In this document: piece after piece, positions 22,601 through 34,284 of the stretch
Layout: every line of letters starts with the position of its first letter
Position numbering within the stretch: the stretch's first letter is position 1
NCBI GenBank assembly: GCA_010093515.1
Contig: MU001691.1
Span: 447,813-511,812 of the forward strand
DNA length: 64,000 nt
From: Lineolata rhizophorae
Lineage: Eukaryota; Ascomycota; Dothideomycetes; Lineolatales; Lineolataceae
Direction of reading: 5' to 3'
Program-made: the position numbers and the translations under genes
The notes under the pieces: model-generated
What the model saw: the letters and a program-made list of their open reading frames with translations, nothing else
The model's database searches: none
Told to the model about the DNA's origin: nothing

Positions 22601-23411
22601 GAATCTCGGAATAGCTCTTGACGAGCGCAGCGCTTAGCGCTCCCGCTGCGGCATGTCGGACCGTCGACGACCCACTGTCGATGGCCTTCCACACGGCCGC
22701 CTGCAGCTTCTCAAAGTCGTTCGAATTGTCGAAAAAGGGGGTCCGGGCGGCTAGCTGCTGCAAACACGCACACGCCCGCGCTTGTACTAGCAGTGACCGG
22801 TCTGTTGAAGCCGCCGAACGAGCCTGCTTGCACACATCTCTTGCGACAGCCTCGTCAGCTGAGGCTGCGACAGTCTTGTACACTCGTGCTAGCGCAGTAA
22901 AGATGCCCGCTCGAAGACCCGTGTGGTTGTGACCGAGGGTTTTGAGAGCTCTGAGAATTGTCGAACAAGCGAGGCTGGATAAGCCGATCGCACTGTCGCC
23001 TGCTGCCTCGAAGACAGCTCCCAGGCAGTGCATCGCAGCATGCTTGACCCGCACGTCCTTTTCCGCCTTGCCAGGCCCGCTCAAGATGGCAATTAGCTCG
23101 TTGATTGTCTCAAACAGCAGCTTGCGGTCCCCCTTGCCCAATATCCCGCTCAAGCTGCGGCCCAAATTGTTGCGGATAGCGCGCGTCGGCAGGGGGTTCG
23201 AGAGCCCGAGGATCTGAAAGACTTGCTTCTTGACGTAGATCTGGTGGGCAGAAGCGCCGTCTCTATCGAGGGAATCAACATGGCGGGCTAGGTCGGCGGA
23301 GAAGGTGAGGAGGTAGAGGTCTTGCTGCTCGGACGGGAGAGAGTGCAGCTTGGGGACGTCAAGTTCTGGGGCGTCAGACGTGTCGCCGTTGGCGGCATTG
23401 GAGGCTTCCAT
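16695..23411 (-). CDS. LAA1: HEAT-repeat AP-1 accessory protein LAA1 (HEATR5 family)
   Basis: Large accessory factor of the clathrin adaptor AP-1, acting at the trans-Golgi/endosome. Six exons (23411-20967, 20898-19008, 18949-18648, 18584-18130, 18064-17946, 17872-16695) join in phase to 2129 residues, close to yeast Laa1 and human HEATR5B. HEAT repeats fill most of the chain, e.g. AIRNNLGRSLSGIL, STVRHAAAGALSAAL, NDPFVRNVASEALGRL and GLSSNAQVMVKMSVFSAWAE. The join IDRT|LLSPICGSREHDSL uses a GC donor (20966-20965) and a TAG acceptor inside a 12-bp palindrome at 20895-20906. The canonical GT one base set further on gives the wrong phase. The C-terminal exon has a Ser-rich loop, an acidic Glu/Asp region and a Gly/Gln-rich end. 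It is divergent from the membrane-protein gene at 24501. Confidence 0.93.
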
Positions 23412-24500
23412 GATGAGATGTGGGAGGGTCTTGGCGGGTAGTCGGCAGATCGCGACGAGAATGAGGTACCTCCTGGTAATTCTTGGGAGCTTTCGGTGGA
23501 GGTATGAGTCAAAAAGGTGCCCCCATGCCCCGATTAACCTCTCGAGGAACTGGAGGTTGTCTCAGCTGCATACGGAGATGGGAGATCGCATGGCCGCCCT
23601 CGCCGGGGTGGAAGAAATCGCCAGCCGAACTAATCCAGCCAATAGTGTCGCGAGGCTTATTCTAGGCGAGCGATTGAAGCTGGTACCTAAGGGCCCTCGG
23701 CCCAAGTAGCTATTCCATAAAGCACAGTAAAACGCTGCTTGCAAAATAAACAAACTTATCATACTGCCAGCCATTAGACTCCAACCATAAGTAGTACTTT
23801 TTGCCAGTGATGTACCATGGGATTTCTTTCTAATTCTGAAAGAGACCTCGACAAACCAATGCATGTATCACTATACCACAATTTCGCTTTCTCAATGAAA
23901 CAGAGTACGATAGAATTATTGATAACATTAAAGTACAAGCTGTCTCAAAGAAGAATAGCCCTTTGGTTGTGCACTATTTTTGCCAAGAATACAACAACTT
24001 CAAATATATATAGAAACTAAAAATTTAAAATTTAAAAAAATAAAAGGAAAAAAAGGCTTCTTCGTCGTGACTATGCATACCGCGTTTAAGGAGACATTAC
24101 AGTATTCCGATGAGGGATGGTTGCGTAGCAAGTACACACGTAGTAGTTCGCCCCCTAGAAATGCGGCGCTCTTTGCGAGTCGATTAACCTCGGCTGCCAT
24201 TTTCTGTCGCACAATGCGAAAGCCTACATATGTTTCAAGTCTTTTTATGGCTATCGGCTATTATTTTGAAGCCAGCAACGAATACCGAATACGGACCAAG
24301 TCTATATTCTGTGGTCGTTCTCAAGTGATACGAGACTTGGAACGACAACCTGGATCCTCCGTAAATGACAAGCCCCTTGCGGGCGCCAACACGCTGCCAA
24401 GCCCCGGGTTATATTTATCCTCTGATCGCCAGTGCACGGGGCTATCCACTCTCATAACCACTCTAGAGACAACCTGACTGAGAAAAGTACGCATCCAACA
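23412..24500. promoter_or_regulatory. Divergent spacer between LAA1 and a membrane-protein gene
   Basis: About 1.1 kb, AT-rich from 23710 to 24330, with no credible ORF. It should contain both promoters. The stretch just before 24501 includes a TATATTTAT-like sequence near 24411. Confidence 0.45.
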
Positions 24501-25621
24501 ATGCCGGTCACTGACGGCTTGCTAGAGATTTTTGCAATCTTGGGAGCCCCTGCACGTTTGGTAGCCAGGCTCCCGTTGTTGTCTCGTACGCTTTTCAACG
24601 GGTTTAGCAATCCCTGGCCGAAAACATCCTACGCGCGCACGCGCTATGGACCGCTCTACAAGTTGCGTCCATGGCTCATTTTCGACGTCCGCGAGCTTGA
24701 AGGACTAGAGGAGCTCATCAACACCGCCACCGACAAGCAGCTTTTGGCGTTTAGAAAGTCTCAGCTGGACTCATTCAACATCGTGTGCATTATTGTAAGT
24801 TCCGCGAAGAGTTGGGTTGTAGAGCCAAGCAAAAACGAACCGGTAACTCAATGATATTTTCTACTTTACTCCAGGGAGCACTCCTAGCCCAGGTCGCAAT
24901 TTCAACACTACAACTCCCGTTGATGGAGAAAACGCACTACGTGTGTCACGGCATGTTGACCATAAGCACTGTTCTCGGCCTCATGGCCGTGTACTTCTCT
25001 TGCTTGCAACAGCGCACCTACGGCTTCCTCGACGATCCAGATACGTTACGTTTGTGGCTCTCGGACGGCACTATTCACCAACGCCAAACGGTAACCGGTT
25101 CCTCTGACAGCAGAATGCAAAGCTCCGTAATTGCGCACCAGTTTCTGCAGGCGCCATTCGAGGTGCTTGGCATTGCGATCGTGTGCTTTCTAGGAGGCTT
25201 AGGTGTCTACCTTGGGTGTGCAATGACCGGGAATTTCGAGTTACACGGCGGAGACACCCTCGAAGGGAATCGTGGAATTATGATTGTCTTTCTTGTGTCT
25301 GTACTGTTCAGTCTAAGCCTGTTTGGTCAGCTACTAGGAGGCAAGGATAATGAAATTAGACGGGCTCGGAGAGAGGCAGCGAGATCAGACTTCTACGTGG
25401 CAGGACACCTCGACGTACAGCGGTCCGGTAGTCCTCGGAAATTCCACCAAGCGTTAGAGGAGCACCGCATGCATACTCTTGCCGGCAGCACAGATGCCAG
25501 TGAACTGGCGAAGGCACTGGAAAAGTCTGCAGCAGCACATCGGAGTTGTGCCGAGGTTGATGCCAAGGTTGCGGAGCTTCTACGTCACTTTTCGGGCAAT
25601 GCAAGGGAACATGTCATGTAA
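24501..25621 (+). CDS. Four-span membrane protein, unknown function
   Basis: Exons 24501-24794 and 24875-25621 join in phase 0 to 346 residues. A soluble N-terminal 90 residues (PARLVARLPLLSRTLF, then RYGPLYKLRPWLIFDVRELE) precede four predicted spans: about 92-114 across the splice (NIVCIIGALLAQVAISTL), 124-145 (GMLTISTVLGLMAVYF), 209-230 (VLGIAIVCFLGGLGVYLG) and 245-266 (IMIVFLVSVLFSLSLFG). The C-terminal 80 residues are charged and probably cytoplasmic (DNEIRRARREAARSDF), with a final helix. I do not recognise the family; it looks like one of the fungal-specific integral membrane proteins. The intron is 80 nt with GTAAGT and CAG ends. Confidence 0.75.
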
Positions 25622-26017
25622 TTTTATATTTGTACTCCAATGAAATTTTGATCTTACGCTTTAGGATCATATCGCTTTTCATTTCGCAGGTTGAATGGAG
25701 TGGGCGTACGCGAACGGATGCTAAAGGGGAGCTACTCATCATTAAATTCTAGCACTCTCACTCTATGGACATTCTAAGATTCTAATAACGTCAGAGTGTC
25801 CTAGAACCAATAGGGTCCAATGGCATAGAATTAAGCTTTGCTCTTTAGGAAACATAATGTTGACGGTGAGATCCCTATCCTCAGCCACAAACACGTGACA
25901 GCATGGCCCTTGCTTCTTGCGGCTGTCGTGGCGCAGTAGAGATCCACAGCCAGAAACAAAGGACAACGCAATTGATTTCTCCAAACTGTCCCCCTTATCT
26001 CCGCCATTGTTTCTCTA
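25622..26017. other. Intergenic region before the TACO1-like gene
   Basis: About 400 bp. Nothing recognisable beyond the expected 3' flank and promoter. A minus-strand 73-codon frame here has no features. Confidence 0.4.
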
Positions 26018-27114
26018 ATGAACCCCGTAAGGGTCCGTATCACGCAACGGCAGCCTTACCGACGCCCCGCCTGCCTTCACAAGGTAGTTGCGCCATGTCT
26101 CCCTATCCGACCCAACCCTGTATCCACCTTGCGATGCACAGTTGAGCACCTTCGAACATGCAATGCGTCGCAACGATGTTGGCTAAGTACGACCGCATGC
26201 GTGTCTTCGGGTCACAACCGCTGGTCTAAGATCCGGCATGAGAAGGGTAGCAATGACATGGCGCGCCAGCGCGTTTGGAGCGCTTTCTCTGGGGAGATCA
26301 CGACCGCGACTAAAAGTGCGATATCGACTCATTCCTATGTCGACGTACTCATTGGCAGCTATGTGGTTTCAGGATGCTAATCTGGAATTTCTTGAGTCGT
26401 GCAGTGTGGGGACCGGACCCAAACGCCAACCCTCGTCTCGCCCTCGCCCTCACCAAGGCCAAGAAGGCTGGCTTTCCGAAGACCAACATCGAGGCTGCCA
26501 TGGCGCGTGGACAAGGCATCGGGCCTAGCAGTTATGCCGAGGTGGTCACTGTCGAGGCCATGCTTCCTGCTGGCGTGGCATGCATCGTCGAGTTTCGCAC
26601 CGAGCGCAAGGCGGCAACCCTGCAGGCTGTTAGGACAATGGTGAAAGCAATTAGCGGGCGCGAATCGGCAACAAAGTTCTTATTCTCGCGGAGGGGAAGG
26701 ATTGTACTCGGACGGAAAGGGAAGGGAGGGGGAGAGGAGGAGGATATGGATCCGGATGAGGCGGGAATGGTGGCGTTGGATGCGGGTGCGGTGGACGTGG
26801 CCGAGGAAGAAACGGACGACGGGAAGAAGCTGGTCGTATATTCGGAGCATACGGACACGAAGGCTGTGGCAGATCGGTGCGCGGAGGAATTGGGTGTTGG
26901 GATCGAGGAATGTGACATTGTATGGGTACCGAACGAAGAGACAATAGTAGAGCTGCGCGATGCGGAAGCGGCAGGTAAGATTCTGGAGTTTATTGAGAAG
27001 ATGCTTAACGAGGATCTGAGCGTGGTGGGCATTTATATGAACGTAAAACAAGGTGAAGGTCTAGGTGAAGGGCTGTGGGAGAGGTTGAGCGAGAATTTTG
27101 GAGTCCATCCGTGA
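26018..27114 (+). CDS. TACO1: TACO1/YebC-family mitochondrial translation factor
   Basis: Member of the YebC/TACO1 family; mitochondrial members assist translation of respiratory-chain subunits. Exons 26018-26315 and 26405-27114 join in phase 1 to 335 residues. Residues 1-63 are Arg-rich with few acids, as in a mitochondrial presequence. The family core begins at SGHNRWSKIRHEKGSNDMAR (residue 64). Across the splice the text reads EITTATK|MWGPDPNANPRL, then ALTKAKKAGFPKTNIEAAMA, then RGQG. A loop near the middle is enlarged by a Gly/Glu/Asp insertion (GKGGGEEEDMDPDEAG) before the conserved C-terminal domain. The donor (GTGCGA) is weak but is the only one restoring the family text. The exact start is uncertain, since other Met codons lie before the core. 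Confidence 0.88.
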
Positions 27115-27365
27115 GCCGGATAATGCTCGTACTTGCATAGGATGGAGTTCAATGAAGCATTTGAAAAGGAAAAAAAATCCCTGTAGAGTATAGACTGTAC
27201 AATAGTGTACAAATTGCTAGACAAACAAGCACGACCTAATAACAGGAACTTCCCAGCTCACTCGAGGCGCCAGTGTAATGCTGTCCCTACTACTACCGGT
27301 ATGCCTTTACAGTATTTCGTACTTCATACTGTTTCCCAACATATCACAGCCTCGGCGTGTTCCAG

Positions 27366-27821
27366 TCATGAAGTCTTTTTGCCACCAAATATCCAGCTCC
27401 CCCATCCAGTGCCCTCCTTTCCTCCTTCACCAGCTTTGCTCTCCTGCCGAACTGACCCTGATATCGACTCCTCTGGTCCCTCCATCTCTTTGGTAAATAC
27501 CGGACTCCTTCCTTCCTCGCGCGCTCTCTTTAGTTCCTCCATTTGCAGCCGAAGCGCACGGCGCTCTAGTCGTTTTCGTTTTAGCCGTTCAGCCTCGGCG
27601 CGTAGTTCATCGCGATCGGTGGGGATCTTGTGGACTTGGGTCTCCTTTGGCCAAAAATCAGGTACGGTGAAGCGGTCATCGAGATTAGTGCCGAAGTAGT
27701 ACATGATTCCGATAGGAAACATGACATAGAAGCCGAACTAAGTAGAGGGTGTTAGAACCATAGACCGACCGTAAACGAGCGGGTCGCGAACTTTGAATAT
27801 TTCGAGATTGGGGCCGCCCAT
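27366..27821 (-). CDS. PET100: Cytochrome c oxidase assembly chaperone PET100
   Basis: Inner-mitochondrial-membrane factor needed for assembly of complex IV. Exon 27821-27792 encodes only MGGPNLEIFK; after a 54-nt intron, exon 27737-27366 begins FGFYVMFPIGIMYYFGTNLD, the family signature with the single membrane span, followed by a short conserved segment ending PDFWPKETQVHKIP. A long basic/acidic helix follows (ELRAEAERLKRKRLERRALR). The C-terminal tail is Glu/Gly-rich, ends GSWIFGGKKTS and is longer than in yeast. Total 133 residues. The 10-codon first exon is too short to be found as an ORF, and without it the protein would lack its N-terminus. The gene is divergent from the SLD7-like gene with 276 bp between starts. 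Confidence 0.92.
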
Positions 27822-28097
27822 TTCGAATGAGCAAACTGGTGCGCAACTTCAAAAAGGTACAATAGACTCAAGTAGCGAAGTGTACGTCGAAGGAAGAATT
27901 GACTGAGCACGAAGTCCAAGTCAACTCGATCATACGACGAAATGACAATGAGATGCAGAGGTCGCTAGCGCGAGCGTTATCGGCCATTCGGAATCTACAC
28001 GTGATTGCGCTCCGACGCGTCTTCAAGACGCGTTGCATCTACGCCTACCCCACGAACCCCGCCAGAATATCTCCATGCTTGGATTCCCCGATCCGGC

Positions 28098-29799
28098 ATG
28101 GATATCTGGCATGGGGATATATGCCTCCCGGACGGCTCCTATATCCGTGGTTCGCATACTCTTGCCGTCCAGCGTACGAATTGCTAACGCTAGGCACAGA
28201 CATATGGCTCAGATCTCCGGCCGATTGCACCTATGCGCCGAAAATCAAATCTTTAGCATTTCTTGCCTTTGTCAATACTTATGATATTCCTCCGGCTACC
28301 TATATCTCGGATCGACTTGAGGTAACGACGTCCACACCTGAGACGGCCGAATATTTTCAGTCCAACCTCGTCGAGCGCTGCCCTGAGAACATGGATCCGG
28401 AATGTCCATGGTGGAACCGCCGATCAAGGAGTTCACCAATCAGCATTCTCACTGAAGTCACTCTTTCCGACGATGCCTGCGGAGAAGGTGAAGGCGATTC
28501 TGGTCCACAATATGTCGCCAATATCACCAACGTCCTTTTCATGGCGGTGACACCTGAGATTGAGTATAACCTCAAAGATCTCGAAGACGAAACATCCAAT
28601 TCAGGCGCTGCTTTTGCCAGCTCAAGCGCTGCTACTGGTGCACACTCTTCTACTAGTGCCAGTGACGATGAGCAGCTCGAAATACGCATAGTGGCGCAGC
28701 CGATGTCTGACGATGTCTTAATTGCCGCTGAACTCCTTAAATCACTACCCGTGCCAGACCAACCCGGGCCCGGCCAAGACAGCTTCGGAGTTAGCTTCTG
28801 CCTGTGGTGCCTCAATTCTCCGAGATTGCTTTGTCCTTTGCATACCTCCGGCAATGATGACGCAGTCTCCACCGACGATGAAGAACAGCCCTCGTCTTGC
28901 CCTCCGCAGTCCTCTGTCTTTGACCATGCCGCCGAGCAGCGCCGTAAAGCGAAACGTCGTGGTGGTCTCAGCATCTCTGCTGCGGTCGCTGCCTCGTCGC
29001 AGCAAGCCACGGGGATTCCCAGCCTGCATTCGCCATCGCCCCGGGTAACTTCAAGCCCCGGCGCACCGCTGCACGCACGGCCATCGTCACGCTCGCCCAG
29101 TGTCTCTCTCCCTCCAGGCTCTGCAGTAGGACAATCGACAGGCGCAAGTGCATCCCGGCCGCAGACCAGCCGCGGACCTTCCGGGTTGACGCGTGTGGAG
29201 TCAGTCACTGCTGGCGAGGAGGAGTCGCCGGCAACTGCATTGGAAGCGAAGAATAAGGATGCGGTGTCGAGGGTTGTTATGGCTGGTTTGAGGCTTTATG
29301 GTATGCAACCGAGAAGTAGCCGTCGGAAGAAGAGCTTGGTTACAGGAAACAGTGTGAATGCTGCTCAAGAGGAAGAAGACAGGCGAAAGGACGAAGAGTT
29401 CAAGTTAGTATATCATCAAGTGTATAAAGGAGCAGTGTTTGCATTTGTGAGTATCTTCGTTCTCATTCCTGGGTGTGGGCCCAGAAGGAGAATCTAATAC
29501 TCTTGGACCAGTTTGCTCACTATCGACAGCGCGCTTATATGCGCACGATCCCCTTACAACAACATACGGACCATGTGCGCGAAACGGTCGATCAACTTCT
29601 AGCCATCTTTTGCTCAGATCCAATGGCCTCGTCTACTAAGTCAGAAGATGCCCCGGGGCAGGAACGAACTCTATCCGTGACGCCGGGAGGTCGTAAACGC
29701 TTGTATGGGGAGGATCCAACGGAGGTCGAAAAGAGTCCTTTTAACCAAAAGGCCGCAGAAGAAGCTACACTAATGGCCGTTGGAAGAAAGAAACGATGA
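28098..29799 (+). CDS. SLD7: SLD7-like replication-initiation protein
   Basis: Tentative Sld7, the partner of Sld3 in loading Cdc45 at origins. Proposed exons 28098-28149, 28200-29446 and 29512-29799 give 528 residues. The start MDIWHGDICLPDGSYIR joins DIWLRSPADCTYAPKIKSLA across a 50-nt intron with a GCTAAC branch site. The next block, FVNTYDIPPATYISDRLEVT, resembles the N-terminal beta domain. The middle is Ser/Pro-rich and disordered. The C-terminal helices DEEFKLVYHQVYKGAVFAF| and, after splicing, HTDHVRETVDQLLAIFCSDP match what I recall of the Sld7 C-terminal dimerisation domain. An alternative start at 27899 gives a longer open frame through the first intron, but it lacks the DIWxGDI-type opening. 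Identification rests on weak similarity; the gene itself is secure. Confidence 0.62.
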
Positions 29800-30523
29800 A
29801 TGATGCAAGCGGATTGGCATGGTTGGCGTTATAGGCTCTATTTTTCACTCCACAGCATCAACACACAAGTTTAGTCATGCATATATGGTGCGCTAGGATA
29901 ACGAGAAAAGAGGGTTCTTGTACTGGGGCATCATGATACCGTGGTCTTTGTAGGAGTCACGAATCTAGAGTATAATACGCATTAGACTTAAAATTCTTGA
30001 CTCAAAATTCTTGAGATTATGTTGGGATAGCCTGCTGGCGACCGGGTGTAGAAGTGGATGTATTTCGGTATTAGGTGAATACTACGATTACTTTTAGCGC
30101 GGCCATTAAGAGTTCACTGTTCCCTGCTCCAGTTTTTAGAGCGGGACTCAGAAATAACGGAAGAAAGGAGTGGCACTCAAGATCGCTAGGTCAGTGACTC
30201 GAATATCAATCTCAAATACCACTTTGAACTAGTAGAAATAAAGCCATCAAATGTGGGCCAATAAAAGATGGGAAAGCCTTTGAATTTCAACCAATCGAAA
30301 TTTCCCCGGATCGGCGTCCCGAGGATACCGACACCGAGTCATGTTTTGCCCCGCGCCTCTATCATTTCAAAGTCCACCCTTGCTCCGGCTGCTTGAGTCA
30401 CAACATATATTTTGCTTCACGAATTGGCCGAGCCTGGTTCACGTATTGTGATCGATCATCATACCAGAAAGCTTTACACCAACCCTCAGAGAGGATATCT
30501 CTCTAGATCGTTGATTATCATTC
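29800..30523. other. Intergenic region between the SLD7-like gene and CDC123
   Basis: About 720 bp, moderately AT-rich, with no credible ORF or RNA gene. It holds the SLD7-like 3' flank and the CDC123 promoter; a CATATATTTTG element lies near 30402-30413. Confidence 0.4.
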
Positions 30524-31180
30524 ATGGCGACAGTTACATCTACTACAGTGTCGCCTCCCCGCCTTCCCTTCCCGCCGCTCAAAAAATCGCATATCCTCAA
30601 CTGCTCATACCATTCCTGGCATCCAAGGTATGCATAGCTACGCTCCCCCAAAGCAACCGAAGTTTTCTCACGCCTGCTCCCTAGATACCGCTCCATAACG
30701 CCCAAGGCGCGCCTCATCCCGCTCCCCCCGGCCTTCATCTCCTACCTCCGCGCCGACGGCATCGTGATCCCGCCCGAGCACGACGAGCACGAGCAGGAGG
30801 GCCACCGAGACGCCTGGTCCGACTCGGACAGCGGCGTTTTCTCCTCGGCCGAAGGCCGCCAAGCCGCCGACGGCGGCGCAGACTCGGACTCGGACGCGGA
30901 CGACCCGGCCTCGGCGGACCCGTCGCTCGGGTGGCGCGAGGTGCACGCGGCCGTGAGGCGCGAGATCGCGGCGCTGGGCGGCGTCGTGGTGCCCAAGCTA
31001 AACTGGTCGGCGCCGAAGGACGCAACGTGGATGAGCGCGACCAACAGCATGGAGTGCCGGACGGCCGGGGACGTGTACCTGCTGCTGAAGAGCTCCGACT
31101 TCGTGACGCACGATCTAGAGCACGCGTTTGACGGGTGCGTGGAGGGCGACGCGGGCGCGGAGGGGTGCGCGGAGGACGAG

Positions 31181-31212
<32 letters not shown>

Positions 31213-32014
31213 GGAGGAGGATGGGGGAGAGGTGGCGCGGACGGACGCGCCTGACGGCGACGACCCTCCCATACCGTACCACCTCGTCCTCCGCAAGCAT
31301 TTCCAGCTGAACCCCTCGGTCGAGTTCCGCTGCTTCGTCGCCGGCCGCCGCCTCCTCGCCCTCTGCCAGCGCGACCTCAACCACTTCGACTTCCTCTTCG
31401 GCTTGCGGGGCGCCCTCCTCGCGCGCATTCAGGCCTTCTTCGACGCCAAGCTGCGCGACACCTTCCCCGACGAGGACTTCGCCTTCGACGTTTACGTCCC
31501 GCCGCCGCACGACCGCGTCTGGCTGGTGGATATCAATCCGTGGGCGCTGAGGACGGATCCGTTGCTGTTTAGTTGGATGGAGTTGCTGGACATGGCCGAG
31601 AGGAGGGAGAAAGCTGAGAAGAGGGGGGTGGACGGAAGTGGCGGGGAGAGGTCGACGTCTGTAAGGGTTCGTGCGGGAGGAGTGGGGCAGGCCGGGCTTG
31701 GTGCGGAAGAACAGCAGGTCGACGAAGATGAAGACGGAGATGAGCCAGCAAGCGAAGATGATGAAGACACAGGGTCGGATCTAGAAGAGGAGGAAGCCGA
31801 CGAGGATATTTTTACTCCCGTGTTCCGCCTCGTGCGCCGCGACGATCCGGAGGCGTACAGCTTCAACACGCAGCGCTATAGTGCGCACAAGCTTCCGAGG
31901 GATGTCGTAGATGCCAGCCAGGGCGGCGAGAGCTCTCTTAGAGAGTTTGCGGCACAGTGGAGAGACGTGCTAGAGAGGAGACAGAGGCAAGATCAAGAAG
32001 ATGGTGACGATTAA
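30524..32014 (+). CDS. CDC123: Cell division cycle protein 123 (eIF2 assembly factor)
   Basis: ATP-grasp-like chaperone that promotes eIF2 gamma-alpha assembly in the cytoplasm. Exons 30524-30627 and 30685-32014 join in phase 2 to 477 residues. The N-terminal signature is split by the intron ([29 protein letters not shown]). Core motifs are [40 protein letters not shown] and [20 protein letters not shown]. They are followed by [12 protein letters not shown] and [20 protein letters not shown]. Two acidic low-complexity insertions enlarge it: an Asp/Ser stretch at about 55-95 and a Glu/Arg-rich loop at about 190-235. A further acidic linker precedes [20 protein letters not shown], then [14 protein letters not shown]. 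The intron site within the N-terminal motif makes the start reliable. Confidence 0.93.
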
Positions 32015-32317
32015 GCCTTGGGAAAATTAGAAAGTCTAAAGATATAGTCCTTTCATAATTTCAGTAAAATATTTCATACTCCTTCATTTGCCAAGGCGAT
32101 CAATGCAGTCCTGAGCATGCATCTGAATCAATGTTCCTGTCAAAGTCGGATGTCCTGTAACTCCGCTACAGGAATGAATGATGTTGCTTGAAAGATCAAA
32201 AGAAAAAGGGGCCAATTCCCCTTTTAACCCGCACCGACCGTCCTAACCCACTAGCTCATATAAAAACAGCCGCTGTAAGAGCAAACCCCCACTTCCTCCC
32301 GCCCCACCAACCCTCCA

Positions 32318-34284
32318 TCAAAACCGCACAAGCGCCCTCTCGCTCTCCGTCAACGGCCACAACAGCACATAGAACCCCACCGCGCCTCCAACCAGCAACG
32401 CATAATACGCCACGCTCCACGCCACGCCCGCATCGGTCCTAACCTCAGACCAACCCCTGAGTCCCTTCGCGTGGTCCGGCCCCGCTCCGTCCTCACCGCC
32501 ACCCCCCTCGGCCAGGTCGCCCATCCCGGCTCTCGCGGCGCCCACGCTCCCCTCGGCGCCCCCCGCGCCCGGCACGCCGGCGCCCCGGCCGGCGCGCACG
32601 ACGGCGACGACGGAGCCGGCGCCGACGCGGCCCCAGAGGCGCGGCAGGCCCATCCAGTTGCAGAAGGCGTGGGCGGCGACGACGGCGGGCAGGGAGGCGC
32701 AGCGGAGGAAGGCGAAGGTGGCGAAGGCGCCGAAGAGCGACGTGTAGAGGACTTGGAAGAGGGAGCGGAGGAGCTGCGCGAAGAGCGGGGTGCGCGGGTG
32801 GGTGAGGGAGAACTCGTAGAAGTGGTGGATGTGGGCGAGGGCGAAGGAGAGGGGGAGGACGAGGACGAGGGAGGTTGGGGTTAAAGTGGAGGTTGGGTTG
32901 TTGGTGGCGTGGGAGGGGGTCGAAGGGGAGGTGGTGGTGGAGGTGGAGGTGGTGAGTGCAGAGTGAGGGAGGGCGAGGAGGGCTGGGGGAACGAGAAGGG
33001 AGCGCCAGATTAGTTCTTCGGTTACCGGGCCCTGGGGTGGGTTGTCAGTAGAAATCTTTAGGGTTCGGATGTTAATTTTTTTTTTTTTAATGAGGATAGA
33101 GGTTTAGGAAATATCATTAGATGGGGAAGATTAGTGAGATTGAGAACAAATGAGGTATTAAAGGGGGAAGCAAGGAGGCACGTGATCAACATTTTAGCTA
33201 TTGGAAAACCCATCCCATGAGTTCGGATAGGCAATCGAGAATTCACAAGGACAGCTGAAGCCCGCGTGGCTGCCCACGTGATGCCAACCAACGCATTGCT
33301 CGCAAACCACCCAGCTGCAATCGAGTTCATGCAAAAGACCAAAAAAAACGGATTCCTCGACACCCAACGCCCAAGAAGAAGGCAACCCCATGCGCAAACA
33401 GAAACAAAACTGCGAACAAGAGAGTTTCAACAGGGCCTCGAACGAAACGCACAGCGCCGACCTACCGCGACGTAATTCCGATAGCCGGTCCAGCTGCCCA
33501 GGGCATCGGCGAGGCCGTCGGCCCTAATCCAGCTCGTCCAGCCGCCCTCGACGACACCGGCCTCGAAGAGCGGCCCGGCGAACAGCACGGCGACGAGCAG
33601 GACGACGCGGGCGACGTCGGCGAGGTGGACGGGCCACCAGCCCATGAGGCGCAGGGCCTCGGCGAGCGTGGCGCCGCCGCGGCCCGTCACGACGAGCAGG
33701 GTGGCGAGGGTGCAGACGAGGCACGAGAAGGAGGCGGCGCGGACGCGGGAGCGGATCACGGTGGGGGAGTCGCGCGAGAGGTTGGGCGCCGGGCGCGAGG
33801 TCGGCGAGAGGTAGATGGGGACCACGTAGATGGCGGTGTACACGACCTTACTTTGAAATTAGCGATCGAGTGGAGGGAAGCAGGGATGCGGATAGTGTCT
33901 AGGCGCGAGGCTACTCGGTGAGCAAACACCGAGGCATTGCCGCGCGCGCGAAAACGGATGTGGTGGACGGTGTGCGAGGGTAGTGCTTCGGAAACATTAT
34001 GCACGGCGGTTGTCGATACGGCATGCGGCTGCACAATGCCGGACCACAGGGCGGGAAAGAGCATAAAGGTGTCGGTTTTACTTGGGAAGCGTATTCTGTT
34101 TCTCGTCCGACATTTTTTGCTTTCCGAGGACGAAATGCGATACTTTGACTTTGGCGGCGAAATGGAGCAGAGCCATAAAAGCGCATTGAATATAGCTCCC
34201 GAGTCAAGAAAAAGCATGTGCACTTACTGCTAAGGCGGCCACGGCACGTGGCGACAGGCCGGCGACCTGAGCTTCTGCTGACAT
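32318..34284 (-). CDS. RCE1: CAAX prenyl protease 2 (RCE1)
   Basis: ER-membrane intramembrane glutamate protease that removes the -AAX tripeptide from prenylated CAAX proteins. Exons 34284-34228, 33846-33466 and 33031-32318 join in phase 0 to 383 residues. Catalytic motifs of the ABI/type II CAAX family are present: GPVTEELIWRSLL (Glu151-Glu152, Arg156), FALAHIHHFYEF (His213, His216) and AHAFCNWMGLPRLWG (His and Asn). Upstream, VVYTAIYVVPIYLSP and RNYVA|GPVTEE match RCE1 order. Several hydrophobic spans flank the motifs, and the last one is AYYALLVGGAVGFYVLLWPL. A Ser/Thr/Pro loop is inserted between the Glu and His motifs, and a Gly/Ala-rich loop before the last span. The introns, 381 and 434 nt, are several times longer than others in the window. 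Confidence 0.88.

Noticed and set aside
27899-28097. Upstream start for the SLD7-like protein
   Set aside because: The extension crosses the shared promoter with PET100 and replaces the MDIWHGDI opening; an intron at 28150-28199 explains the frame change.
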